A stretch of DNA of 64,000 nucleotides, from contig WAID01000004.1 in NCBI GenBank assembly GCA_016584495.1, positions 3,747,427-3,811,426 on the forward strand, read 5' to 3'. Positions 24,207 through 35,729 of this stretch are shown piece after piece (the first letter of the stretch is position 1; each line of letters opens with the position of its first letter). Below the pieces are notes generated by a model, which was not told the DNA's origin, did not search any database, and saw nothing but the letters and a program-made list of their open reading frames with translations. The stretch comes from Celoporthe dispersa. Taxonomy: Eukaryota; Ascomycota; Sordariomycetes; Diaporthales; Cryphonectriaceae. The position numbers and the translations under genes are program-made.

Positions 24207-25480
24207 TCTTCTATTTCCTTGCCCTCTCTTGTCCCCAATGTGTCTTGAGGAATTACTTGAAAAACATCCTATTGTTATACCAATCCACCACGATCCGATC
24301 TATTCCGGTACATACGTCTTGCTACTGCTGAAGCGCTGTGAGAATGACTCCCATTCCCTGACCATTTTGATTATCCTATCCTACATACGTTCGTAACAGG
24401 CTCGGCGTTTCACACTGAGAGATTTGGAGGAGCGGGGTCAACGCCAGAGCGATGATGCTTGCGTATACAGTACTCCTACATTAGTTAGCACGCGTTACGG
24501 AGTAGGATAGCCTTGTCACTACCAAGGCAGCCCGTGCTCTTGTGCCCTGAGTAGTCTGAATACAATCAACGGGCCGTGCCGGGGAGTCACGCATCGGTCC
24601 TACTGTCTGTACTATAGCTGAAAGAGAGGGAGAGAGTGAGAGTTAGCTGAGGTGCTGTGAGGGGAGTTGAAAATTTTTCTTTCGGGGGCGGTGCCAGGGG
24701 AGGAGGGAAATGAACAGGCCGGCAACGACTTTAGGTACTATTATATGCTTGAGTAAATTAGTACATGCATGTTGTGACCGAGTTGTGCGTGACTGTTTAG
24801 GGGGCAGCGGGCGGACTCCTCGCCTAGAAGGTCGAGGGCGTACAAGCACCCACTGCGCTACACCGCATGGTATGCACACGCAGTACTGACATAGTGTTGT
24901 ATAATGACTACCCATGGTCAAGTCACCAGATAGATGTTGACGTTTGATGTGGCTGCTCATGCTGAGTCAGAAAGCCACGACGGAACCCCGGTTCAGCTCT
25001 CCAACAGAGGGTGTATCGTCACCTGTGGAGCGGCTGTGGGACCTACCCTGGAAGCCTGCAGGTAGCCGCCATCCCGCTGGCACAAATCAAGAAACAGGGC
25101 CTCAGCCTGTGTCGAGACCAAACATGACATCACCCAGCATGGCCAGTGGGATCCACCAACCTGTCTTCTCTCTCCTCCATCATCTTGTTCAGCAGCGCTC
25201 AGGTCCAGCCCACGCACACCTACACAGTAGTACACACCCATAACCAACCCATCGCGTCGTCAGAGGAGGGATCCCCAGGATGTCACTCTCACTATCACCC
25301 GTGCTAGGGGCCACGCAGGAGATTCTCATATGGCCTATCCGCCCCTGCTGCTGGTTTTAACCCGAAACACAGACCACGGTCTGGGTCGTCGTCTCGTCCT
25401 CTCTTTTTCCTTCTTTTCTGTTTCTTTTTGTTTTCTCTCTCTCTTCTTTTTCCTCTGCTTCACGGCGTTCTCCCCTCGTC
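23573..25480. other. Spacer with CT microsatellite
   Basis: No supported gene in about 1.9 kb. It contains a (CT)n tract at 24165-24203 and, just before the next ATG, a strongly pyrimidine-rich leader (about 25400-25470), as is common upstream of fungal start codons. Confidence 0.5.
24165..24203. repeat. (CT)n microsatellite
   Basis: About nineteen CT units, non-coding. Confidence 0.95.
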
Positions 25481-27496
25481 ATGGCCTCGCAACCTGCCGG
25501 CCCGTCTGGTGGGATCCCGTACCCTGATCACCACGGCGCCCATCAGATGTCGCACTTGACACCGTCGAGAAGTGCTCCACAGAGCTCCAGCCTGACCGCA
25601 GAACGACCTCCAGCTCTCTCGAGACCTCGCCCTGGACATAATGGCGGCAATGGAGCCAGCGGCGGCCGCACAGTCAACCGTCAGCAGTCGTCCATCGGTC
25701 TGCGAAGGCTGGGTGCACGCCCGTCTCGCCTCGGAATGACCCCGTCGCGAACGACTACCAGCAACAGCAACCACAGCAACCACAACAACAGGCCCCATCT
25801 CAGGCCCAAGGGCGACAGAGGGCCGGTCACGATGCGGATGGGCGCAGGAGATCTTCCTCAGAGCCCGACAGACCGACATGGCTCACACAGCAGCCCCAGG
25901 GCGGTGCTGCAGCTCCACCACAGCTACCTGTCGTGCCGGAGGCACCAGAGGGCGGTGCAAAGGGGAGGGACGGAGGCCGTCCTGGCTTCCACGCCTGCCA
26001 ATGAGGCAGCAGCAGCAGCAGCGCCAGCACCAGGCCCAACAGCAGCCACAGCCCAAGGTCGCTGCAGACCAGGAGTCCGTGTACGACTCGAGGATCGTTG
26101 ACCTCCTCGATGTTGTCGACCCAGAGGTCTCCACCCTGACGTCCATCACCAACCTCCAGAACTCCTTGTTCATACCAAGCCTCGGCCGATGGGTCAACCG
26201 CCGACCAACATACGACGTCTCCGCCTGGGGACCGCCGCCCGTGCCTGGAGACTTTCCAGAGTCCCTCGCGAGCATTGCCGAGCATCAGCAGCCACCCACA
26301 GGCCAGGAACCGCGGCCCTCTGCGGACCGGGCGCATAGCATCACGTCCGAGATCGAGGACACTCACTATGCCGTCCTTCCCCATGGTGCCTCGCTCGAGG
26401 GCTGGACCAACGAGGAGGTCGACCGGCTGAACGACCACGTACGCCACATGCTCCACTCCCGCCGGTCCAAGTTCAAGCGTGGCTTGAAGGGGTTCGGTAG
26501 CTATGTCCGTCGGCCGCTGGGGTTCCTCGTCACGCTCTACGCCACACTCATCACGCTCTTTGGCCTCGCCTGGGTATTGTTCCTGATCGGCTGGATCAAT
26601 GTGGGGAAGCAGCTTTATCTGATCAACATTATCGACTACACCCTGGTCGCGCTCTTCGCCATCGTTGGCGACGGCCTGGCGCCCTTCCGTGCCGTCGACA
26701 CCTACCACATGATATTCATCGCCCACTACCGTAAGTCCGCCATGTCTGTCCACCGATACCGCTCCTCCCCGCAGCAGATAACTGACGGTGGTCCTCAGAC
26801 CGCGTGAGCTGGAAGCTGCGCGAGAAGCTCCTCCTGCCGGAGCTGCGTGATCACAATGACCTGCCCACCGAGGCCGTGCTGCCTGACCTCGAGTCCTCGC
26901 ACGACACGGCCAGCATCCGCTCGCTGGCGCCCGGCGAGGAGTTCTCGGTGCTCAGCCCGAAGCAGCAGGAGAAGCTCACCCACCACTCCGAGAAGTACGC
27001 CAAGTCGCACACCTTTACCGCCCGCACGAGACCGAGACCCACTACGCCTTTCCCTCAAGCTCCTGGTCGCCATCACCGTGCTGCTCGACCTGCACAGCTG
27101 TCTGCAGATCTCGCTGGGCTCGGTCACGTACGGCATCCCCTACAAGGACAGGCCGTTCGCCCTCACCACCGTCATCCTGTGCTGCTCCATCACCGCCAAC
27201 GCCACCGCGGGCCTGCTGATCTGGATCGGGGACAAGCGCACGCGGAAGAAGGACGTGATCGAGCGGATGACGAGGCAGGAGCTGACGGAAGAGGCCATGA
27301 ACAAGGTGAAGAAGCAGAACCAGAAGGAGGCGGAGAAGGCGGAGGCCAAGAAGGAGGAGCAGCAGGAGGGGGCAGGAAGAGCATCTCGATGCCGAGACTA
27401 AGCCTGGACAAGCTGACGGGCACTGCCGGCAAGAAGGAGCCGGACAGCGCCGGGCCGAGAGAGAAGAAGCAAGCCATCAGGGAAGAGGGAGAGTAA
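25481..27496 (+). CDS. DUF2985-family integral membrane protein
   Basis: Fungal multi-span membrane protein of unknown function. Exons 25481-26730 and 26799-27496. A long disordered N-terminus (MASQPAGPSGGIPYPDHHG, Gln-rich around residues 100-200) precedes the conserved RIVDLLDVVDPEVSTL and SLFIPSLGRWVNRRPTYD. Four hydrophobic spans follow: FLVTLYATLITLFGLAWVLF, YLINIIDYTLVALFAIVGDG, LKLLVAITVLLDLHSCLQIS and LTTVILCCSITANATAGLLI. The C-terminus is a charged coiled-coil-like tail (KKDVIERMTRQELTEEAMNK) ending in a basic, Ser-containing region. Five single-base losses (about 25733, 25962-25965, 27014-27016, 27052-27054, 27368-27372) break the frame; with them restored the protein is 650 residues and all phases agree. 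Confidence 0.85.
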
Positions 27497-28451
27497 TGAA
27501 TCTTTTTGGATCTAATCATTCACGGGAAGGGGTATATATACCTGTGTCGCGGGTGGCATGCATAGCGTCGGTCGTTTCGTATTAGAACTGAGATACCCAA
27601 GCATACGTTTTTACTATCTCTTAATGACGGAAATACATAGATACATATATATCTGCATTCCACAGCGGTCAGAACAAGTATGTATTACTCAACACTGCTT
27701 GCTTGCAGTATAACATGGCAAGATATAGAATGGTATACTCGTCCGTCCACAATCATTAAATTTCCCAAGTAGGTTTCTTCCCAAGGCCTGTTTGTCCTGG
27801 CCCTCACCATCTCTCTGCACCTCGTCATAAAGCTGCGCCCCCAAAAGAAAAAAGTGTCCAAACCCATTGTATTACTTCACCAAGCCCAATCTCTGACCAT
27901 GTATACTCAAGTCATGCATCCATCCGCCCCACGTATTCAAAAAAGATCATCAAATTAACCCTCCAAAAGAAAGGGAAAGAAAGAAACAAATTCTCGAAAC
28001 GTCCCGAGACTAAACCACCCATGAAAAAGTAAAATCATCTATACTAATCTTTATCCAAAGGAGCGTCATTAAGGGTATCATAAACATTCTCGTCCATCAT
28101 CCTTTTGAAATAAATATGCAAAAAGAATTGGGACCTTGGAAGGCCATCCATCCTTTCCATCCGTTCCGTTCTAAATGAGTGTCGTGAAGGTCCTGTAGAT
28201 GCAAGTCTTTTTTTTTTGTAATCCCCAAGGGTCGTGACTTTTCTTTCTTGTCTTCCGTCATTGTTGTTCAGAAATGAGTGTGTCGTGCTTCGTCAAGGCC
28301 GTAAGGATCGTCGTCAGTATGCAATATGGTTTTTAAGCTTGAGACATTATTGTCGTAAAGGAGTGTCTAGAAAGTCGTATGGATAAATCGTGAAAAGGAA
28401 AAAAAAAAAGAACAAAATTTTGGATAGAAGCGGTAGCGGCAGATTGTGTGT
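27497..28451. other. Convergent 3' spacer
   Basis: Lies between the ends of the DUF2985 gene (+) and the multi-exon surface gene (-). AT-richer than the coding regions; both transcripts should terminate here. No gene seen. Confidence 0.6.
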
Positions 28452-31400
28452 CTAGATGAGGAAGAACCAGGCCATCAGCGGCAAGAGCGCACTGAGACCT
28501 GAACCGCCCATCCGCCGGAGCCTGGCAGCACCAGCCGTGACGGTACCGCTTGAGGAGCTGGAAGAAGTGCCTGTCGTGCTCGTGGTGATGGTCGAGCTCG
28601 GGGACCCCGTCGTCCCGGAGCCTGAGGATGCGGCCGCCGAGGTGCCAGAGGAGGATCCGGTGGCCGACGGTGTCGAGCTGGCTGATTGTCCAGAGCTCGC
28701 CGATGAGGTTGCGGTGCCTGACGTCGCAGTACCCGACGCTGAACCACTCGAGGCGCTGGAGCCAGAGGTGAGAGACGCCGAGGACACCGACCCAGTCGCG
28801 GTCGAGGCTGCAGAGCTGGCTCCCGAGCTCACGCTGCTAGTAGATGAGCCTGTAGTAGAGACTGTGCCGGATCCTGAGGTCGCGCTGGCCGAGCTAGCTG
28901 ACGAGGCGCTCGTCGAGGTCGACGAGGGGAGGATGGAGATCGAGCCTGATGTGCCACCAGTCTGCTGGGCCGAGGTCACGACACTCGCGCTTGTCGACTC
29001 CTCCGCAGCCGGAGAAGTGGATGTGCTGGGGCTGGTCGCATCGGACGCGCTGCAGAAGTTCAGGTACTGTGAGAACTGGGTAGTGAGATAGGTCCGGTCA
29101 GTCACCTTGTCAGTGGCGCCGTTCACCTCGACACATTTAGTGCAGCCATCGTATTGCTTGCTGAAAGCCGAGGTGGGACTGCATAGGCCCTCTGTCTTTC
29201 CGACCTTTGCGCCTCGCTGAACGCGTTCTGGCATTCGGAGTAGCACACGGCCGGAATGGTGCTGGCGTCGAGGTCCTTCTTGAGGAGCATGGTCTTCTTC
29301 CTGCTCACGTAGCTGCGCTTCGCACTCCACCAGAGGTCGGTGGTTGTTGAGCTCTCAGCCGAGCTTGTCGATGTCGCGCCCGAGATGGTGTAGTCAGTGA
29401 TGGATGTCTGAGAGGCCCAGTTGCCCGTCGTGACAGTCGTGGTGACGCCGTTGACTACCTCGACAATGAGCTCCTCGGAGAAGATGTCGAAGCTCAAGCC
29501 GAACGCGTTGGGGTTCAGCACGAAGTAGCCATCGCTGAGCTGGTAGTAGCCCGTCTCGTTCGTGTGCCAGGTCACATTCCAGTAGTCCCCGATCTTGTCG
29601 CAGTACTGCGGCTCGCAGCTGTAGGTAGCGTCGGGTGGATTGTTGTACACATCACAGTGGTCTGGCTTGGGCGGGTTGCAGTTCAGCGAGGGAGCACAGC
29701 CCCAGGTCAGGTCGGATTTGGGGTTCAGGACAGCTGTTGCCTCTGCAAGTGCAGCGCTTGTCGCGGTTGAGACGGCGCAGGTCTTGACCGTTTCGATGAT
29801 CGTGGAGGTCAACGTGATGGTCTGACCCGGCTCAGTGATAGTGTTGGGGTTTTGGGTCACCTGGATAGGACACGCAGATCAGCATTTTCCGCCCCAAAGA
29901 GTACGCACTGGAGAGACCCCGACGTACAGTTTGCGTCACAGTGATACTCGACCCTGGCAAGGTCCTTGTGACAGTCGAACCTTGCTCGACGAGAGTGGTT
30001 GTGACGGGAGGTACCGAGGTCGTGACCACCTCGATGGATGTCGTGCCTGGCAGCGTGATGGTCTGGCCCGGCTGGGTGACCTATGTTCTCAGGTCAGCAT
30101 CTGGCAAAAGCAACTCGCTCTCTATGTAATCAGTCAACGCACCGTCTGGACTTCGGTCACACCAGGCAGGGTGTATGTCGTCCCAGGAAGGGTTGAGTAG
30201 TCGGTAGTCGCGTACGTGTAAGTCTGCAAGGAGTTAGTCACGGCACTTTTATGTAGACCCTGTATTCTCTAGCTTACCGTCGTAAACGTCTGATAGTAGC
30301 TGCTCGTGACGGTCGTGAAGAGCGAGGTGGTCTGCGTTGCAGTCGTGGTCTGAAGGGTTCCCGGTTAGATTTACTTAAGCTGAAAGGGAGGGGGCGGTGG
30401 TCTTCATAGGAATGCAGGTTTGGACGCACATATGGAATACTCGTCGTGAGTGTGACTGAGTGATCCGAGACGATCGTGGACACTAAAGTTGAGACACTGG
30501 TGGTCGTGTCGGTCAAGGTAGTCCAATAGCTAGAAACCAAGGTACTTGTCGAGACCTGGGCACGGGCTATTAGTATTGGAAGGACTTCCATGCTTTACAG
30601 GAGGCTTAAAGACCTACCGACGTAGTTGTCACGGTTGATACATCCGTTGTTGTCGTCGTAGACACCAGGGTGGTTGTGTACGGGATGGATGTGGTAACCA
30701 CAGAAGTAGTCCAGAAAGTCACGGATGAGATGACCGTATACGGATAACTAGTAGTGAAAGTCGAGACCGACGTCTGTCGAGTGTATCAGGGTCAGCGGCG
30801 GATCAAAACGGTCTGAAACTTTCTCTACGCACCGATGTTACTGTCGCAGTTGTCGCGTCTGTCAAGGTCTATAGCATAATATGTTAGAATGTGACCATTT
30901 CCGCGAGGTCTCTGGGAGGCTGTCGGGGCTCTAATTACCGATACATCCGTCACGGTGTCTGTCTCGACGGACGTCTGCCATGGGAGCCAGGTCAGTTGCA
31001 AGTCTCATACGCCGACGTGTCATCTTGTCAGGATTCGACTTACCGTAGTTACTGTCTCGGTCACGTCTTCCGTCGTGGTGGTGGTGACTTCCTGTAGATA
31101 GCATAGCATTTTAGCCAGAATGTTCACAGAGCTGAGATATGGTGGCCAAATAGAACTTCGCGAAAGAACCCCATTATTGAGATACAAAACCAGACCGGAA
31201 GGCGAATCTGTGATGAATAGGTCTGGTTGAGACTTCACATAGCCTAAGAAAATCCTTACCTGGGTGGTCGTGTAAGGGATCGACGTCGTGCTGTAGATGG
31301 TAGTCCAGAAGCTGGTCGTTACCGTGTGGTCAACGGTAGTAGGGACCGGATAGCTGAAGGTCGAGACGATTGTACTCCAAGATGTCACAATCTCGGTGGA

Positions 31401-34290
31401 AACCTGATCGAGGTCCTCTATTAGCTTCATCTCCTAAAACAAGAACAAGGCTACACCACAGAGATTGCCGACAGGACATACAGATGTTGAGACATCGGTG
31501 GTGACGATAGTCTCGGTCGCGGTTATGTCCTAGAGAAATCGAGAGCCGGGGTCAGCACGATCAAATATTTCCAGGCGCACTTCTTCCTGGAGGGGTTTTT
31601 GTACCTTAGTGATTGTCTGAGTGAAGTCATCTGTTATCGTGGTCTGGACAGTCTGTATAGATCACACTGCTTAGCTAGAACCCACACCATATTTCGAGGA
31701 GGTGTAGCGAGGGGTAGAGAGGCCATCTTGTCGGACTTATTGAGTCGCACATTTGATGTTCTCTGATGGTTCTGAGCTGTATCAAGGCCTTTGACATACC
31801 TGAGTGATCGTGTCCGTGTGTTCCTGGGTAATAGTGTACGGGATCGAAGTGGTGGTGGTCACCGTCTCCCAGAAGCTTGTAGTAAATGTCACGTCCGACA
31901 CGACTGTGGTGGTCACCGGATAGCTCGTTGTCGAAACGATGGTGGACCATGATGTTACAACATCAGTGGACACGGAAGTGCTAATGGTGGTGATATAGTC
32001 CACACTGACAGATACGGAGACCTATCACATGCGAGGTTAGTAAATCACTTATCACTTCATGGAGTAGTGGACAAGGGAAGATATGGAGGACATACCGAGG
32101 TCACAGTATCAGTCTCGGTCGAATAGATATCCTATAGTAGTCAGGAGGGTCAGCCTTTACTTGTTCCAAGGTCCACCTTCAAAGACTAGACAGAAAAAGT
32201 TGAGGGTCGACACCGAGAATCATGCAACTTACCGAGACTACAGTGGTCGGTACGTAAGATGTGATTGTGGTGGGCGAGGTCTCGACGAGCGTAGAGACCT
32301 AGCAGTCATTAGATTCCAATGTCATGTAGCAGTAGGGGAAGGATACCATACTGTTGTGCTGGTCACCGTGTCGGTTATGTAGCTTGTCGAGTAAATTGTA
32401 TCAACTTCGGTTGTGGTCTTTCCGAGGGACTGTTAGCATGCCAGAGTCGAGCAACGAGGGCGGGTCTAGTAGGACTTGGGGATTTAGAATACTTGCCGTT
32501 GGCACAACAATGGTGATTGAATCCGAAATGGTCTGCGTAACGCTCAAGGTCTTCGTGTCCGTAGTCTTGTGCGTTGATACGACGGTCCTGGTCCTGAAAA
32601 TCGTAGTCTCGCAGGTCGTGGTCGTAGTCTTGGTGATATCCTTGGTGACCGTGACGGGCTTTGTTGTCGTGATGTCCTTCGTGACCGTAATGTCCTTGGT
32701 GGTCGTGGTCGGAACACTGGTAGTCACAGTCTGCGTCTTCACGTAGGTGACCGGGGTGGTTACCGTCAGCGTGTCAACGGAGGTGACAACCTTGGTGCTG
32801 ACACTGAAGCAGCTGCTGGGAAGCTCGCCAGCACTTGAAGTTGTCGAGGTTGCTCGGGCTGGACAATCCGTGACTGTCGGTGCACATGACGTGATCGTGT
32901 CCGTTGAGGTTACGTATACCGTGCTTGTAATGTCATCCTCGGCTCGTTTGTAGGCCACGGCGCTTGTGAACGCGCACTCGATCTCGGTGACGGTGTATGG
33001 GTAAGACTGGGTAGTCATTAGCCGACCATGAACCCGAAAGTTGAGAATGAAATATGATAGAAATCGCCGAGCCTGGGGAGGTGGACGTGGTAGAAGGATA
33101 CAGGATGTTGAAAACAAATTCGAGAAATATCAATGCTTACCGAAACAATTGTTGTCGGGACCAGTTCGGTTGTCCTGGATTCATGTCAACGTTGAGCTTC
33201 ATGAGAGCTGTGTCCACAGCCGTGGGAAATTTGAAGGAACTCACGTGTAGGACGTGATGTACGTAGTAGTCAGCCAATCCGTCTCCGTCTCGGTGGCCCT
33301 GTAGAGTCATCAGCTACACCTGACCACAAGATACTTGACGTATGTTTCAACCGGGAGCAACTTACGTGAAGCTGTCGGTTACGGTTGTGCTGGATTTCAG
33401 TATTAGCAGTGACCGGCATGATCCAACTACAGGAGCCCGACCCCGTTCGGCCAGCGGCAGAGTGAAACTTACTCCTCAAGGTAGGTATCCGTGATGGTCT
33501 CATCCAAATAGGCAGTAGTTGTGGTACTGCATCAAAGTATTAGTCGGGCTCATTCATCAAGAAAATAGACTACTTTTGTAGCTTAGAGATTTCAGACTCA
33601 CGTTGTTGGCTGGAAACTGACGACTACGATCGTAGTCGATACATAAGCCGTGACAGTCTGTACGGGACGCCCCAAGAGGAGCCAACAGGATATGGTGAGT
33701 ACGACGCGCTCGAGGCTGACCACGCAGAGCTTGAGCAGACCGCTTCCGTTACGCTGTTATGATATTTAGCAGGAGCTGTGGATAACGCATCTCGACTCTG
33801 TACATAACATATATGTCGTTTCAAATCAAGATGCCACCCGCCCCCGCGAGGACATGAATGACTTACGTGTAGCTTTCAGTCACGGTAGTAGTTGCATTTA
33901 CCGAGACGGTGGTTCTGGCCACCAGTCAGTACTTTTCCGGCACACGCTGCGACGCCAGCCGGGCGGCTGCGCAATCCTGAGACTCACGTAGATGTCGCGG
34001 TGTACCCAAGCCCAGCAGATCCGGTTTCCGTCACGGTCACGGTCGATACAACAGCTGAAGCCACTTTTGTCACGGTCGATGTGACTGTCTCATCAACTGT
34101 CACGGTAGACACAATGGTTGTGGCTGGCTCGGTCCAGAAGACAGTTTCGGTGGTTGAAGCTACTGTTGTCGTGCTCCAGCAAACCTCATCGCAGGAAAAT
34201 GTCTCCGTGGCGTTGGTATATGTCGGTGTCGAGTCGGCCAAGGCTCACCACCATGGCCCCGAGGGCCCAAAATCCATAGCGAGTGACCAT
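28452..34290 (-). CDS. 24-exon secreted Thr/Val/Ser-rich surface protein, probable GPI anchor
   Basis: Inferred cell-wall or extracellular stalk protein of about 1,309 residues. Exon 1 (34290-33988) encodes a signal peptide (MVTRYGFWALGAMVVSL) and a small Cys-containing start. Then follow 33914-33867, 33753-33602, 33526-33473, 33389-33366, 33298-33245, 33174-33141, 33006-32497, 32417-32352, 32298-32233, 32131-32096, 32021-31800, 31652-31605, 31529-31482, 31403-31260, 31091-31044, 30974-30939, 30868-30833, 30773-30618, 30555-30430, 30349-30278, 30223-30143, 30080-29928 and 29860-28452. The exons repeat modules such as VVTSWSTIVSTTSYPV, SFWETVTTTTSIPY and TLPGTT. The last exon adds a Cys-rich globular domain (WGCAPSLNCNPPKPDHC, GYYQLSDGYFVLNPNAFGL), a Ser/Thr stalk and a hydrophobic GPI-type C-terminus. 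Bases are missing near 34237-34242, 33664-33666 and 29206-29208. Confidence 0.85.
31092..31259 (-). other. 168-nt intron open in frame
   Basis: Within the surface-protein gene, between the 48-codon and 16-codon exons. It has a GTAAGG donor and a CAG acceptor, is a multiple of three, and contains no in-frame stop. Retention would insert 56 residues that are unlike the Thr/Val repeats on either side (hydrophobic and Leu/Pro-rich), which supports its being an intron. Confidence 0.7.
32418..32496 (-). other. GC-AG intron in surface-protein gene
   Basis: The donor reads GCAAGT after codon ACG, and the acceptor is AAAG. Using it joins a 170-codon exon to a 22-codon exon in phase 0, in line with all following introns. 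No GT donor fits as well. Confidence 0.6.
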
Positions 34291-35689
34291 TCTTCCCCCG
34301 GAGTTCTTAGGCCTTGCAAATGCTGAGTCTCTGGCGAACCGAGCAGGAAAACGAGTGTCCAGTAGACCGCCACCAAGCGAGGGATGAGACAGGAGAAGTA
34401 AATCTTCTGTCAAGGTCGGCGAGCTGTGATCAATATTATGAGCAAGTGGCTGGTCGCCTGGGGAGGGATCAATGTGCCTGCGGACCTTGAGCGGACCGGC
34501 TGGGGGGTGTGCGCTCGAGGGACGAGAGGCTGAGCCCTGGCAGCAGTACACCTCACACCTCTCAGCTAGGCCAGGTTGTTTATGGGCCAATTACAAAGGT
34601 ACGGAGACCATTGACTGGCGGAGATTAAACCGACCTAAGCACACGAAGGACGGCGCTGATGGAGAGAGAGAGCCAGTTGGGAGATCCAGTGGGACCACAA
34701 GATCTCTTGCCAACGCCTTAGACGGGGTGGGCCCTGCAGGCCTCTTCAACAGCAGCAGAACGGGCTGTAGGGCGCGGTTCGTCTCTGGCGTGGCGAGGGT
34801 CCGAGAAGGGCCTTCGACGTGCAGAACACAATCCCAGAACTAAGAGAATGTGGAAAGATGCCCACCGAACTAGATCTGGGAGAGACACCCGGGGGCAGAA
34901 GAGATAACTCCATGAACATCGGGATTTAGGAAAGCGTCTACCTGCAGTGACTACCGTATATGGCATCTTGACCCTGCAGGACCATGCATGCGAGAAAGCA
35001 TGTGCGGGTCGAAAGCTCTGCGAATGGACACGATCGATCCAGGACCGAGCAGGATGGACGACAAAGAGGAGGCCCAGACCTTCAGAGGGTGTGCCTCACG
35101 ACCGTCGGTGTACAAGGTGCTGACGGATGCCCTTCCTGGATGTAACCAGCCCCGACGCGGGTTGAGTTGGCGGCCAGCCCATGCTTCTGGTTGGCGCCTT
35201 TGTCCGAGACCTAGAGACTTCCGTGAATTTGTCTATAGCTTTGTCTCGAGGGGCCCATGACGAACCAGAACAGACAGTCTCTTGGCCCCGCCGGCCCATA
35301 CGATGATGACAGCAGAAAGGGCACACAAGATGAGCCCGGCGGCATGCAGACAGGGCAGCACTCGATTTGGGATCAAGAACCGCGATGAGAAATATCTCAG
35401 TCCTACGGTGCCATCGCAGCGAGCTGTGCACAACGGATGCAACCATCCGCTCGCGATGTCGAGCCGGTAGGGCAGGATGGACAGAGAGCCCTGCCCTGCC
35501 GATGTCCCTTCAGGTAGGTTGCACAGGCAAGGCTTTCGAGATGGAGTCGGTCAGCAGCGGAGCGGGGACGAGAAGAGCTACCCTTGTCGACAGGGAAGAG
35601 GCCCTGCCAGGGCTGCCAGGGTCCACGAACAGGCACCTTTGGTGTTCCCTGTCCCTCCGGACCAGACTCGTGAAGTCAGGTACGCAATT

Positions 35690-35729
<40 letters not shown>

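Noticed and set aside
25827..26753. 308-codon open frame on the minus strand
   Set aside because: Antisense of the DUF2985 gene; no motif of its own.
18019..27496. A secondary-metabolite cluster around the monooxygenase
   Set aside because: Neighbours are Esf1, an ISG12-like protein and a DUF2985 protein; no synthase, transporter or cluster regulator is present.
28456..29091. 211-codon plus-strand frame rich in Glu, Val and Ala
   Set aside because: Antisense of the Ser/Thr stalk codons of the surface protein; composition is explained by complementing TCN/ACN codons.
28452..34290. Reading the regularly spaced repeats in the surface gene as a CRISPR-like or transposon array
   Set aside because: Repeat units are coding, diverged at the DNA level and bounded by splice sites; the organism is a fungus.
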